DNA of 64,000 nucleotides from Anastrepha obliqua (GCF_027943255.1 NC_072893.1:9920001-9984000), one strand, 5' to 3'. Positions 20,970 through 30,884 are shown, counted from the stretch's first letter. Translations and numbers: made by a program. Notes: generated by a model not told the origin, from the letters alone.

Positions 20970-22780
20970 AAGAGGCAGCCGGCGTGAGACGTTCCCACGG
21001 CAGTGAGGTCTGCGTTAGCGGCACGTTCTACATTGTCCCGGATTTATATCCGGCCAAGGACTGTCACTACAGCAGCATTCCCCGTAATGGTAATGATAAT
21101 GGTTGTACAGGTTAGGCTAAGGCTTTGATGCACTGCGACCAGATTGATCTATTGTGCGCCCCTAATTACTTAATTATAATTATTTAGTATACCGAGGAAT
21201 CGAACCAGCTCCTTAGAAGGGAGCAATTGTAGGTCTTCCTCCTTTAGTAGGTACAAGCTGCCAGGATTCTGTGTCTCCTGTGGCCCAATGCCTCACAGTT
21301 GGTGATTAGGCGTTCCATACACAGACTCCCCTTCATCACAGCAGAACCTTCATGATCTTGTACTAGATAATCCTATTGTGTTAAAGTGCTTATTACAGGC
21401 AAAGAGACCTGTAAGTGCTTCACAGAGTAATCTGCGTCCCTTTTCCCCTAGGGTTAGAGCAGTTTTTTATCCAAGATAATTCCTAGATATGTAACCTCTT
21501 CCTTTGGAGGTACCTCTGTTCTATTTATTCCCAAGGTGGATATAGTTAGATCCCTTTTCCTGCTAAATGGGATAATAGTGATTTTGGAAGGATTGATTGA
21601 TAATCTTTCTTTTCTACACCACTTCGAGATTATATTTAAGGCATCCTGCATTAAGTCTTTTATGGTCCATTCGTGGTTGCCTTTAATTATTACAGAAATG
21701 TCATCTGCATATCCTATTGTTTTATTCCCTTTATTATTAAGGGTTTGTACGAGGGCGGCTCAATAAGTCCGTGACTTTTTGTATTTCTGACCTCTTTACT
21801 GAAAAAGAAATACTGCTCCTGTCAACAGGCATCTGTCAGTTGACTCCTGTCAAAATTTGAACGTGCTGCGTCAGTTAGTTTGTGTTTTACAGCTACCTTT
21901 ATCAGGCTATCCAGTAATTTGAGGAGAAAATGGAAAAAACTGAATTTCGTGTGCTTATTAAGCCGATTCACCCTTAGAAACCCACTGTTTCGACTGTTGT
22001 TTGGTCTCTGGTGTGTGGTGATGGATCCATGTTTCGTCCACGGTTACAAAACGGCGCAAAAACTCCTCCATATTGCGATTAAACAACGCCAAACCTTCCT
22101 GTGAAGTTGTTACACGATTGCGTTTTTGGTCGACTGTGAATTACTGGGTAGTCTGATAAAGGTAGCTGTAAAACACAAACTAACTGACGCAGCACGTTCA
22201 AATTTTGACAGGAGTCAACTGACAGATGCCTGTTGACAGGAGCAGTATTTCTTTATCAGTAAAGAGGTCAGAAACACAAAAAGTCACGGACATATTGAAC
22301 TGCCCTCGTACCAAATCGTTAGCCAGGATAGTCCAGAGCAATGGCTGTAATACTTGGGGTAACTTGCCTCAGAGAGGCATGTTGCTTACCCATTTAACAA
22401 TTTCTGGATCGGCTCCCCTATTGGAGAATGCCACTTCTATTGTTTGGAAGTTCACGTTATCAAGTGCACCCTCAACGTTCATAAAAGCACAAAAGGCTAT
22501 TTCCTTAAGGTCAAGGTCAAGGTCCTTTTTTATATCGCGAACAATTGTGTGTAGTGCTATAACTGTGGATATCCCTTTTTGTTATGCAAATTGCAGTTTA
22601 TCTATCGAGATAACCTCCTCTCTTGGGTAACAGCACAGTAGCGTTCCGATGGCTTTCAACATGAAAAACGTAAGAGTGATTGGCCTATAGGATTTGAGAG
22701 ATTCAGGAAGCTTATTGTCTCCCTTTGGTAGGAATAATACATTGACCTCCCGCCGAGTCTTAGAGAAATAACCCAAACTA
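20970..22780 (-). mobile_element. I-type LINE copy in the OFD1-like intron, split by a mariner
   Basis: Minus-strand order from 22780: LPKGDNKLPESLKSYRPITL (RT block 1), FMNVEGALDNVNFQTIEVAF, LLWTILANDL, [insertion 22308-21750], NNKGNKTIGYADDISVIIKG (catalytic YADD kept), ALNIISKWCRKERLSINPSK, EVTYLGIILDKKLL, and a C-terminal piece with EEDLQLLPSKELVRFLGILN (near 21200). It ends near 21090 in an ATTACC-like short-repeat tail, usual for I-clade LINEs. It lies in the same orientation as the host gene. A stop after SNMPL and missing parts make it inactive. A related fragment is at 48323-48835. Confidence 0.65.
21750..22308. mobile_element. Fold-back mariner with 156-bp inverted repeats
   Basis: TA-flanked (21748-21749, 22309-22310). 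The terminal repeats 21750-21905 and 22153-22308 are almost identical over 156 bp, starting CGAGGGC. The centre holds the transposase start on plus (ATG at 21930, MEKTEFRVLIK) and, in opposite orientation, an internal transposase block (DQKRNRVTTSQEGLALFNRN, then RRFVTVDETWIHHHTPETKQ with the first catalytic Asp). The interior is thus inverted relative to one end and no intact protein can be made. It sits inside the RT of the I-type LINE. Confidence 0.75.
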
Positions 22781-22784
22781 AGAC

Positions 22785-22850
22785 CCGAAACATTCCCCGT
22801 AATTGTATGAGGAATGTTTATGCTGCTACAACAACAACAAAAACTAAGAA
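22785..22850 (+). mobile_element. Jockey-type LINE 3' end with hairpin and CAA tail
   Basis: CATTCCCCGTA...GGAATG forms a short hairpin followed by GCTGCTACAACAACAACAA. The same arrangement of hairpin and CAA tail appears at 21055-21085 and, inverted and degraded, at 43536-43600. Confidence 0.4.
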
Positions 22851-23029
22851 CACAATTTATTGGGTTGGGGAATAAGTTCATAGCGTTTCTATATTTTCTT
22901 TTATTTTACAACGATTTGCTTGCTGTTTGGCAAAGGGGAAGAATTCATTCGATAGAACTCTTTCTGCTCCACAAAACTATGTTAATTGTGTTTTTAAGTT
23001 ATTTAATCTTTCATTAGTTTTAAGGCCTA

Positions 23030-23380
23030 GAAATGGAGTACCCAGGAGGCAAAAATCAACATTTTTGAAACCTGTTCTTCTTTGCTTTTCATCGAGGTCA
23101 AAAAGCTACCGAAGCAGCCCGGAACATATGCGACAGTGGAAAAAAGAGAGAGCTCACTTTAGCGCACAGGCCATCAATGTCATTGTCCGACGCCATTATC
23201 GTGCAATCGTCAGCGTAGGAGACCAGGAAGAGTCCCTCTGGTGGCTGGGGGAGCTTCGATATATAGAAGTGGAACAGCAAGGGTGAAAGGCTAGCACCCT
23301 GCGCAGCACTTTGCTTCAACTTTCTCTGTTTGAAGATTTGGTCTCTAAAAATCACTGACGAGTGTCTACCACTCAGGGAT
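23030..23380 (-). mobile_element. LINE A reverse-transcriptase core fragment
   Basis: A minus-strand frame reads QGASLSPLLFHFYISKLPQP then LFLVSYADDCTIMASDNDID and GLCAKVSS: RT motifs with the YADD catalytic pair kept. It is the part just upstream of the segment present at 16843-16920. It is inserted within the mariner tract. Confidence 0.6.
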
Positions 23381-24215
23381 TGTCGACTGTGAAATGTAAT
23401 CTAGTTCAAAGTTCAAAAATAGCGACTTGAACGTCGGTGACACGTCCCGCTGAGTAAAGCCTTCTGAATTTTATGAAGAACGTCTCAATCACCTTTGAAG
23501 GAGACGGTCGCCAAACCAGTCGTGAATTGGCGGAAAAAATGTAGCGCGATCATAAAACGATTCTCAATCACCTTCATGCAATGGGATTTACCGGCAAATA
23601 GGGAACCTGGGTGCCTCAAGAGCTCAACAAAAAAAAAAAACACAGAAAGTCGTCTTCAATTTGCTTCTCAGCATCTCGCCCGGCATCGAGCAACACGCGG
23701 TCATAAACAGCACTTTTTGTACTGAATTGTCACGGGAGGGGAGAAAAGGTGCCTTTACATCAATATGAAGGAAAGGAAAGCGTGGATGGCTCCAGGAGAT
23801 ACGCCAAAGCCGAGAGTCAAACAGGAGCTTCGTTCAAAGAAGATTATATGCGTTTGGTGGGACTGGGAGAGCATGGTGCACTGGGAAATGCTCGAAAAGA
23901 ATGCCACAGTAAACATTGAGCCCTACATTGTCCAGATACACCGCGTGAATGAGGCTATTCGACTGAAAAGACCTCATCGACATGGTTAAACCATACTCCT
24001 TCACGACAACGCCAGGCCCCATGCTGCACAAGTCGTCCAAGACGCACTCAAAGAGCTCGAATGGAAGGTCCTTCAGCATCCGCCGTATGCTTGGAACCAT
24101 GCACCGACCGTTTACTATATTTTTCGCTCTCTGTTCAACCATATGAAAGGCATTGCCTTCGATAACAAAGTGGTCCTTAAAAACTGGCTCAGCAACTTCT
24201 TTGCCACCAGACCAG

Positions 24216-24637
24216 GGATGGGGTACGGTACACTAGACAGGGCTAGTGACCATCACCACCTTCTTAAGCTCCCGACCACCAAATGCCGTAATCGGAGTCC
24301 AATCATCACCTACAGCAGATGAAGAGCTCCAGCTTCCCCGTGAGACCCACCTAACACTGGCACAATTACGTTCTGGATACTACAGCAGGTTAAACTCCTA
24401 CCGATTCAGAATTAACCCCGACATACTAAACATATGTCCGGCATGCGAAGACACCCCGCACGACACTAACCATCTTTTCACATGCCCCTCAAAGCCCACT
24501 CACCTAACAACCCTCTCCCTCTGGACCTAACCTGGCGAAGCGTGTTTCCTGACCCTATTTGTAGATGATATAGCCGAGGACGACCGGTGATATACACTAC
24601 ACTAACAGGGCAAAGTTACTGCTACAACAACAACAAC
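24216..24637 (+). mobile_element. LINE A 3' end with CAA tail
   Basis: A plus-strand frame gives TTFLSSRPPNAVIGVQSSP, ELQLPRETHLTLAQLRSGYY, and the zinc motif ICPACEDTPHDTNHLFTCP, then a non-coding end GTTACTGCTACAACAACAAC. It is 5'-truncated. It separates two partly duplicated mariner segments. Confidence 0.65.
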
Positions 24638-24874
24638 AGCTCAAATGGTGGGTCCTTCAGCATTCGCCGTATTTTCTGGACCTTACAAAGATCGATTACC
24701 ATCTTTTCCGCTCTCTTTCGAACCATATGAAGGGCGCGTTAAGTTTGATAACAAAGCGATTTTTGGGTAACGGCATCAACAACTTGTTCGAGAGGTGAGA
24801 CGAGGTTATAAAAGTCTTCCGTAAAAACGCTACGAACTACGCCCCAACCTAATATTAAAGTAGCATTAATTTAC

Positions 24875-25117
24875 CATTTCTTTAACAACTGGTGGCGCAA
24901 TTTTTTCATTAATTTCCGTTGCCGCATTAGCAACTGGTTCAGCTTCTATTTCTCCAACAGCTGCTGGCAAGTGCTTGGCTGCTGACTTATGATCATCTTC
25001 CATCTTTTGCAGTAACGCCGAATGACGAGACTCGAATTCTTGCAGTTGCTGGCCTATACTTTCGTTGAGCTTGCGCGCTTCTCTGGAATAATCATATGCT
25101 GGCAGATGGCTAAAATG
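24875..25117 (-). CDS. OFD1-like protein, exon 4
   Basis: Acceptor ATCTTCAG|CAT and donor GAAATG|GTAAAT; phase 0 at both ends (81 codons). It codes for HFSHLPAYDYSREARKLNES then QQLQEFESRHSALLQKMEDD, a charged helical stretch, and an Ala/Glu/Pro-rich end. The 5' splice donor is only 22 bp from the end of the mariner tract at 24852. Confidence 0.7.
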
Positions 25118-25186
25118 CTGAAGATGATAGAGAAATCGAGATTAGGTTTAGTTTATTTTTCTCGGACTCATGACAATATTAAGTAC

Positions 25187-25309
25187 CTCCATTAACTTCT
25201 CCTTGTATTGTATTTTCAGTAGCTGTTTTTGATGCTGCAATTTCTGCTCGGATTCATTCCGCAAGAGCTCACGTTGTCTATTGAGCGCCTTTTTGAGTGA
25301 AACTTCTAT
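25187..25309 (-). CDS. OFD1-like protein, exon 3
   Basis: Acceptor TTTCAG|ATA, donor ATGGAG|GTACTT; 41 codons, phase 0 at both ends. It codes for IEVSLKKALNRQRELLRN and EQKLQHQKQLLKIQYKEKLM, an unbroken amphipathic coiled coil. Confidence 0.7.
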
Positions 25310-25380
25310 CTGAAATTATTATTAATATTTTATAAATACTTTAAAGTCAAGAATTCGAAAAGTAAAGTTCAAGCGCATAC

Positions 25381-26405
25381 TCTGTCCAAAAACTTCTGGC
25401 CGTTCTTTGTATGCCGCATCTCGTGCACCCAATCGGTGTAGGTCTTCTCTTCAACAGGCCTATTTTCCTTGCCGCCTTGAATGCGACCGCAAGAAAGATC
25501 CACCTGCACTGCCGCCTGCGTATGCTGTGGCTTATGGGGTTCAGCATTTGGTAGTTTATTTTGCTTCTCATTGCTGGCAATCAGCTCTCTCGAAACCGAT
25601 CTGAAACTCTCGACGCATTTTGAGAATTGTGCCGCTAGCGCATCGACGGCTGACACAACGGCAACAACTTGCTTGCTTTTGCGCTTTGTGTGTGTCATTT
25701 GCTTCAGTTGGCTGGTAATCCGCTCAAGACTGCGGTTTAACTTATCGTACCGACGCGTTCTTACAGATTTTGAGAGGCGCGTGCTTGGTAGCGCGTAAGG
25801 CTGCTTTCTCATCTCTTCAAACTGCTCAGACATTTCTTTCACTTTAGTCGATAGGATCATTAAGTACTTGTTGAGATACTTTAAATGACTACTTGGCATC
25901 TCCGTTTTTGATTTTCGTGCTTCAGGGCTATGCTGTGGTGGCAATATTCTCTCCGCTTCATATGGCGCAGTACTCATTTGTGCAGTTTGTGTTCCTTTCG
26001 TGACGGCTTCTGATTTGAAAGAGGCTAATTTTCTAGCACAATCCTCCCTTTGCCTCAATAAATATCGCATGATCAGCATCAGCAATGAAACATTTTTATT
26101 ACTTTCATATTTTCCTATTATACTATTTTTAAACGCCGCCTCATTGGAGGTTTTATCAAAAATTGCTTCTAGGATTTCCTTAATTTCATCATTTGTGAAA
26201 CGGAAGTGCTGCGCATTTTCAAAATCCGGCAGGGTATTGCGAAACGGCACCTCAGTGCAAAATACTGACAGTGAAAAATGGCAGTTTTGTGCATAGAGAA
26301 ACTCTGCCACGAGTGTGTTGAGCGCCAACACCAATGGCGACAAGGTCAGACGCTGCGTAGAACCGCCGGTGGTGGTTGTGGTTGTTTGCGCCAATATTTG
26401 GCGGC
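25381..26405 (-). CDS. OFD1-like protein, exon 2
   Basis: Acceptor TTTTGCAG|GC completes Gly58; the donor is GACAGA|GTATGC. About 342 residues: TTTTTTGG linker, then LSPLVLALNTLVAEFLYAQN and CHFSLSVFCTEVPF, the helix-strand block that follows LisH in OFD1/FOP-type proteins (OFD1 has ...SLVADHLxxxxxxYSLSVFxxE). Further on come FRFTNDEIKEILEAIFD, LLMLIMRYLLRQREDC, and coiled-coil stretches with a basic patch HTKRKSKQ. The exon end carries KTYTDWVHEMRHTKNGQKF. This block is the main support for the family. Confidence 0.75.
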
Positions 26406-26526
26406 CTGCAAAAGCATAAAAAAATTATTTGGAGTTTAACAGTCAAAATTTAAAACTATTTTATGCACTGCTGTAACGTTGCACTGCTGTAGCATTGCAC
26501 TGTATTACCGACTATGTACTACCGAC

Positions 26527-26534
26527 TATCGATA
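26527..26534. promoter_or_regulatory. DRE-type motif TATCGATA in intron 1
   Basis: A perfect TATCGATA, the DNA-replication-related element bound by DREF/BEAF in flies, about 440 bp inside the gene from its ATG. An 8-mer can occur by chance and it is intronic rather than upstream, so a function is only possible. Confidence 0.25.
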
Positions 26535-26805
26535 AGCGCAGTTGCTATGGCAATGCGGTGCAAAGAGCGCAAACAGAAAATGTAAACAAAACCAGTTTAT
26601 GAATGAACATCAACTGCTTCTGAATTTATTCCTTCAATGCAATTCAAACATGCGTAATTATAAAGCTCATATTTTATCCAAAATGCGTAAACAGCAAAAA
26701 AAAAACAAAACCACTTTATGAATGAACATCAAATGCTTGTGAATATATCCCTTCAATGCATTTGAAACGAACTTAGTTGCTTAGTTAATATTTTGCTGTG
26801 CTCAC

Positions 26806-26977
26806 CTAATGCAGTTTTATTAAAGTTTAATATGAGATCAGTGCGCAACTTTGCTTGCAATGCCCGCGCCACATCGTCGCGTTCCATCCAATCACGAAAA
26901 TGTTTTTCGAACTCTTTCACAGGTATTTTAGACAAATCCGCTAGATTCGCCTTCATATCCATCTCCGCGTAAGCCAT
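26806..26977 (-). CDS. OFD1-like protein, exon 1 with LisH motif and start codon
   Basis: The ATG at 26977-26975 is in good context (ACAAAAATGG). An upstream in-frame GTG is not used. It codes for MAYAEMDMKANLADLSK and a LisH-type helix pair around VARALQAKLRTDLILNFNK (residues about 22-57); the donor is GCATTAG|GTGAGC, phase 1. LisH motifs mediate dimerisation and stability and, in OFD1, centriole localisation. Joined with exons 2-6 the product is 1205 residues; human OFD1 is about 1000. OFD1 sits at distal centrioles and is needed for distal appendages and cilia; in a fly this would matter for sensory neurons and sperm. FOP/FOPNL proteins share the N-terminal fold but are much shorter. Confidence 0.7.
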
Positions 26978-27099
26978 TTTTGTATAATTCCACACAAATA
27001 GTTTTCTTTATTATAAACTTCAACCTTCTATATCTAATCAGAATTTGTTCTTGTAACAATGTCGAAAAAACCATTGACACTTTTTTGAAATTTTGTACG

Positions 27100-27295
27100 T
27101 CCACTCCAAGCCAATTTGAATTTGTACAGGCCAAATTGTTTGCGCAATGACCATCGTCTCCTTTCACTCTCTTTTCACTCTCTCTTCAACCACTCAAAAT
27201 CAAATGTCATTGCTAAGACAAATTTCATAGGGTGTGTTCAGTGCCTTGCCATTCACTACAGAAATTTTATGGGCCAAATAGCCACATACGTAAAA
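27100..27295 (-). promoter_or_regulatory. Likely promoter region of the OFD1-like gene
   Basis: The 120-320 bp upstream of the ATG are AT-rich with CTCTCTTTTCACTCTC tracts and no TATA box in clear position. The gene's 5' UTR must begin here if there is no upstream non-coding exon. This is position-based inference. Confidence 0.3.
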
Positions 27296-27523
27296 GCAAG
27301 GTGGATTTATTAAGGTGACAGCATTCACCCAGCTGAATTTTTCACCGTAAGTATGGCTTACGTCAAAATGATATGCTTTGTTTGTATGTATTGGTATGTT
27401 TACATTCGTATGTTTACATTTGCTTTCTGATTTTGACGTGATGGTTGGACCAAACGCAACAACAAATACATGTAGAGTTTTACTTATATGTGTTTGCTGT
27501 CACCTGTAATAAATTCGCCTTGC
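27296..27523. mobile_element. MITE upstream of the OFD1-like gene
   Basis: Inverted ends GCAAGGTGGATTTATTAAGG and GCAAGGCGAATTTATTACAG with GGTGACAGCA inside both, 228 bp in all. No coding capacity. It starts 320 bp upstream of the start codon. Confidence 0.55.
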
Positions 27524-28734
27524 GTACAAGTAACTAAAACTAACCGTCAACGTGTAATATTTTTCGCTTTTTTGTGTTGCTCAAATGTTTGAAAGAATTA
27601 CGTCATAACTTAATTGCAAAATTATGGGTTTTTGTGCACTTGAGGTTTGCAAATCTAAGTTATTGAGCAAGTTTTTATCAACTTCCTGCACGCACATAAA
27701 TTTAGCGATACAAACTTTTTGATTTGACCGGAATAGCATGAATTTTCGGTTGCTTCGTTAACGACCGCACCTCAAAAATGTGATTACCTATCAAATTGTT
27801 TGCAGCCTACCTTGCAGCAATAAATACAACTGAATTTTTACAAGTCCTACATGTAGAAAATTTAAAGACGAAACTTAAAAGTGTCAAAACACAGTTAGAC
27901 AATAAGATAAGACACGTAATTCACGTAACTTAACTTAATTCTTCACCCAATCTGTCATATGAAAAGCTGAGGTAGTTGCTTAAAACTTAATTTAACTTAA
28001 GAAACTTAAAAATCCGCATATTTCATATTCTTAAATTTTGGTCTTACGTAATTTGAGAGCGGTGAGAGAAACGGGCTTGCCATATCATAGTTTTTGTAAT
28101 TCTTAAAATTAAATGTATGTAGACATATAGACGAGTCCCACGGTCCTCGCACTTTGCCAAATTTGTCAAGTTTCCCTGATTCTAAATAAAATATTAAAAA
28201 AAAAATCGCATTCCTCACACCCAAAACCTTATCCTTTCCATCCTTACTCCCGCACAATAGTCAACGCATTATTTGCATTGTGGCTGCTAAAACAAGGAAA
28301 AAAACAAACAGTTAAACTTGGCATCAGCGGCGCCAGCAAGAGGAAGCTGGCGATCGCGGAAATAGTCCAGACACACTAAATTTAGCGAAGCCCTCAACCA
28401 TCTGTGCGATCCTTCTGCAAAAAAATGTGAAACACAGCAGTAAAGAAGGCGTTTTTCCTAAGCAACGACAGGTGGGCATTTCCACCACTTAGGACTGGTA
28501 GCGGCAGGCTAATCACCTACCCTGCCAGAAATCAGCTTTTTTTTTATTAAATTTCTGTTATTCCATTTCTTTGTAACATTTCACTTTATTCAAAAGCAAA
28601 TAAACTTGACTTGTCATAAGTGTGACATCTCGGCCAGAAGTTTGCTTTTTTCTTCGTCGAATGCATCATCTTCTTTAATCGCTTTATGCTTAATAGAACC
28701 ATAATAAATAAAGCGTGTTGAATAATCGTAACCA
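27524..28734. other. Spacer; possible LINE 5' scrap near 28440-28530
   Basis: No exon is supported. A GC-richer part (28320-28540, with GACAGGTGGGCATTTCCACC) resembles transposon leader sequence more than host spacer, but no frame confirms it. Confidence 0.3.
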
Positions 28735-28747
28735 ATTTCTTAAGTTA

Positions 28748-29128
28748 GGTTAGGTTATGTTGACCTGGCTAGCTGAAAGCCATCACATAGATCTATTGGT
28801 CTTTAGTGTTACCAAATGGCGCTAGACCTTCACGTTTCTTTGTAGTAGACATCTTGTAATACGACTGAGTCTTTTGCGAATCTAAGTAAACTCTAAAGCT
28901 GTAACCGCGTAGAGGTATTCTAACTTCTCATAACTGTCAATCTGGTTCTGGCTTACGCAGAGCAAGAGCATAGCATTTCCCTCTATTCCAATTCATAGAA
29001 AAATCCGCAGCTATCGTTGTTTGTAACTTCTATCTTGTATGTTTGCGCAGCTAGAAAATTGTGGTCTGACAGTAAACCTACGATAGTTTTGCTTGCTTTT
29101 ATAGACAGAGCTAATACGATTCTGGCCG
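28748..29128 (-). mobile_element. LINE 3'-end insertion with 13-bp target duplication
   Basis: The direct repeat ATTTCTTAAGTTA flanks it (28735-28747 and 29129-29141). On the minus strand the insertion ends in TAACCTAACC, a short-repeat tail of the kind seen in R1/TRAS-type tephritid LINEs. No coding block remains, so the family is inferred from the tail and the block GACCTGGCTAGCTGAAAGCC. Confidence 0.5.
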
Positions 29129-29141
29129 ATTTCTTAAGTTA

Positions 29142-29450
29142 AGTTAAGCTAAGTCTACACCAACCGGGTTTTGAAAGCTTCATTACAAAATTTCAAAGCA
29201 TATTGAAAAGGTAGTAAGAACAGAATTAAAAAATTTTTGATTTTACTCACTACAATTTCAAAATTTGTAGTATACAGTAACTTAAGCAAAATTTGACAAT
29301 TAGAAAGCAAATAATGGCAAAATCAAAATTGCAACCCTGTTGCTGTTACCTGTTCATTGCGCCTTGCAAGATACCGAAATTTCCTATTGGAAAATTTCTA
29401 GAATCCGAAACTGATGTGCTCCAAATTACGTAAAGAGATATTTACAAATA
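29142..29450. other. AT-rich spacer
   Basis: No feature seen. Confidence 0.4.
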
Positions 29451-29859
29451 GCGGATTCTGCTGTTTCCGTGGCGCCGCAATTTTATGGCGGATTCTTATA
29501 GAACTCGACAAAAGAAAACGAATTGAAGGAGTAAAATTTTTTGATATCTCGCAAAAATACTGTGGATTGCGTAGCCGGAGTTGGACTGATGAGGGCTATA
29601 TTTTTGAAGCGCGGCCAAAGGCCGCCCACGCGAAAAGGAGTTCGAGATATCGAAAAATTTTACTCCTATATTTTGTCTTATCTCGCCGAATTCTATCGAA
29701 ACTGAAGGAAAAATTATTATTATTATAATTTTTTTTTATTTAATATCTCGGAAACTAAGCGCGATATCAAAAAATTGTACTCATTCATTTCGTTTTTTTT
29801 GTCGAGTTCTATAAGAATCCGCCATTAAATTGCGGCGCCACGGAAACAGCAGTATTGCC
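29451..29859. mobile_element. MITE with 8-bp target duplication
   Basis: Flanked by TACAAATA at 29443-29450 and 29860-29867. The arms are inverted over about 110 bp and share CTGCTGTTTCCGTGGCGCCG. A second, inner inverted match involves GATATCTCG. The 8-bp duplication suggests hAT, P or Merlin; the ends (GCGGATTC / GGCAATAC) do not decide which. There is no transposase. Confidence 0.65.
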
Positions 29860-30179
29860 TACAAATATGTATATCGATATATACAAAAACCAATTCCTGG
29901 AAAGATTATTCAAAATTTACTAATATATCATATATATAATGGACAATAACTATTAGGCTAACATTTTACCAATAAGCGTCTTAAAAATAAGTAATTTAAA
30001 ATGTGCGGATAAAAATTGCGAGAGCCGGCATTACCATTTCGCTCTGCTCTCATGTATTGACTGAACTGAGCAACTGACAATGACGTCAAAGAAAACATGA
30101 GAATCTCTTCTAAAACAAATAATTCAAAACCACTTTTATTTATCGTTTTCTCGTTCATATTTCCGATTGCATAGAGCCA

Positions 30180-30884
30180 TCGCCAACGAAACGCAATGGC
30201 AATGAAACAATCGAATCAGAAAAGGCCGAAAGAGGAGAGCAGAAAATTTGTTGTTTAAAAAAATCAAAAACAAGAAATTGGTGAAAACGAGCGGACGTAC
30301 TTAGAGCTAGTGCAGATACTCGTATTGCAGTTTGTGAAAATTATTTGTCTAAATTTATATGCCAATTAATAAAAACAAAAAAGAAAAAAAAAATCTGTAA
30401 TCATTTGCAACGAAGAATAATTAAGCAAGCAAAAAATCGTTGGTGTCTGTGCAGTGCGCGAGTGCAAGTGTTCGCAGAAAATACATCAGATGCGAGTGGA
30501 GTTGGCAGTGCAAAAACGAATTGTGCAAAATGTTGGCATTGTAAATGGGAGAAAATCGTATATGAAAAATTATAATAATTTCTGCATTTTAAGCTGCCTG
30601 TTTTAAATAAAGAAATATGCTCAAATTCTGCTGAAAATTGTTATATGTAATTTTCTCCAATTGGGAGCGGTGCAAGTGAATAGAGAAAAACAAACAAAAA
30701 ATTCAGGAAGGGCAGAAGAAGCAGCATCACGAAAAGCATTCGTTGCTGATTTCTTTATGATATTTCTTATTGGAGAAGAATTGCTGATTGGATATATTAT
30801 TTCGCAAACAGTGCGTGTGTGTGTGTTTGAGTGAAGAGGAATTTTATATCAATTGGAATTGGTGGTTAACGAGTATTTGGAGTG
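30180..30884 (+). promoter_or_regulatory. Possible non-coding first exon and promoter
   Basis: Repeat-free sequence of 5'-UTR character (alternating A-rich and GCAGTGCGAGTG-like segments) ending in a good donor GAGTG|GTAAGT at 30884. Many short upstream ATGs and no long frame. If real, the coding exons must lie beyond the window. No core promoter element is decisive. Confidence 0.25.

Larger units (their letters stand above)
22860..24852 (+). mobile_element. Mariner tract: one or two decayed copies with LINE insertions
   Basis: TA-flanked ends TTGGGTTGGGGAATAAGTTC (22860) and TTAGGTTGGGGCGTAGTTCG (inverted, ending 24852). Plus-strand transposase pieces run from EGDGRQTSRELAEKM (23500) through HKTILNHLHAMGFTGK, KIICVWWDWESMVHWEMLEK (23850) and LNHLF/FRSLFNHMKG (24120). 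After a LINE A insertion (24216-24637) the segment coding for the region around the third catalytic residue appears again (24640-24760), so two mariner copies are probably fused here. A LINE A RT piece lies at about 23030-23380. All frames are broken. Confidence 0.6.

Noticed and set aside
26978..26995. Upstream in-frame GTG as a start for the OFD1-like protein
   Set aside because: Nuclear fly genes start at ATG and the next codon 18 bp on is ATG in a good context.
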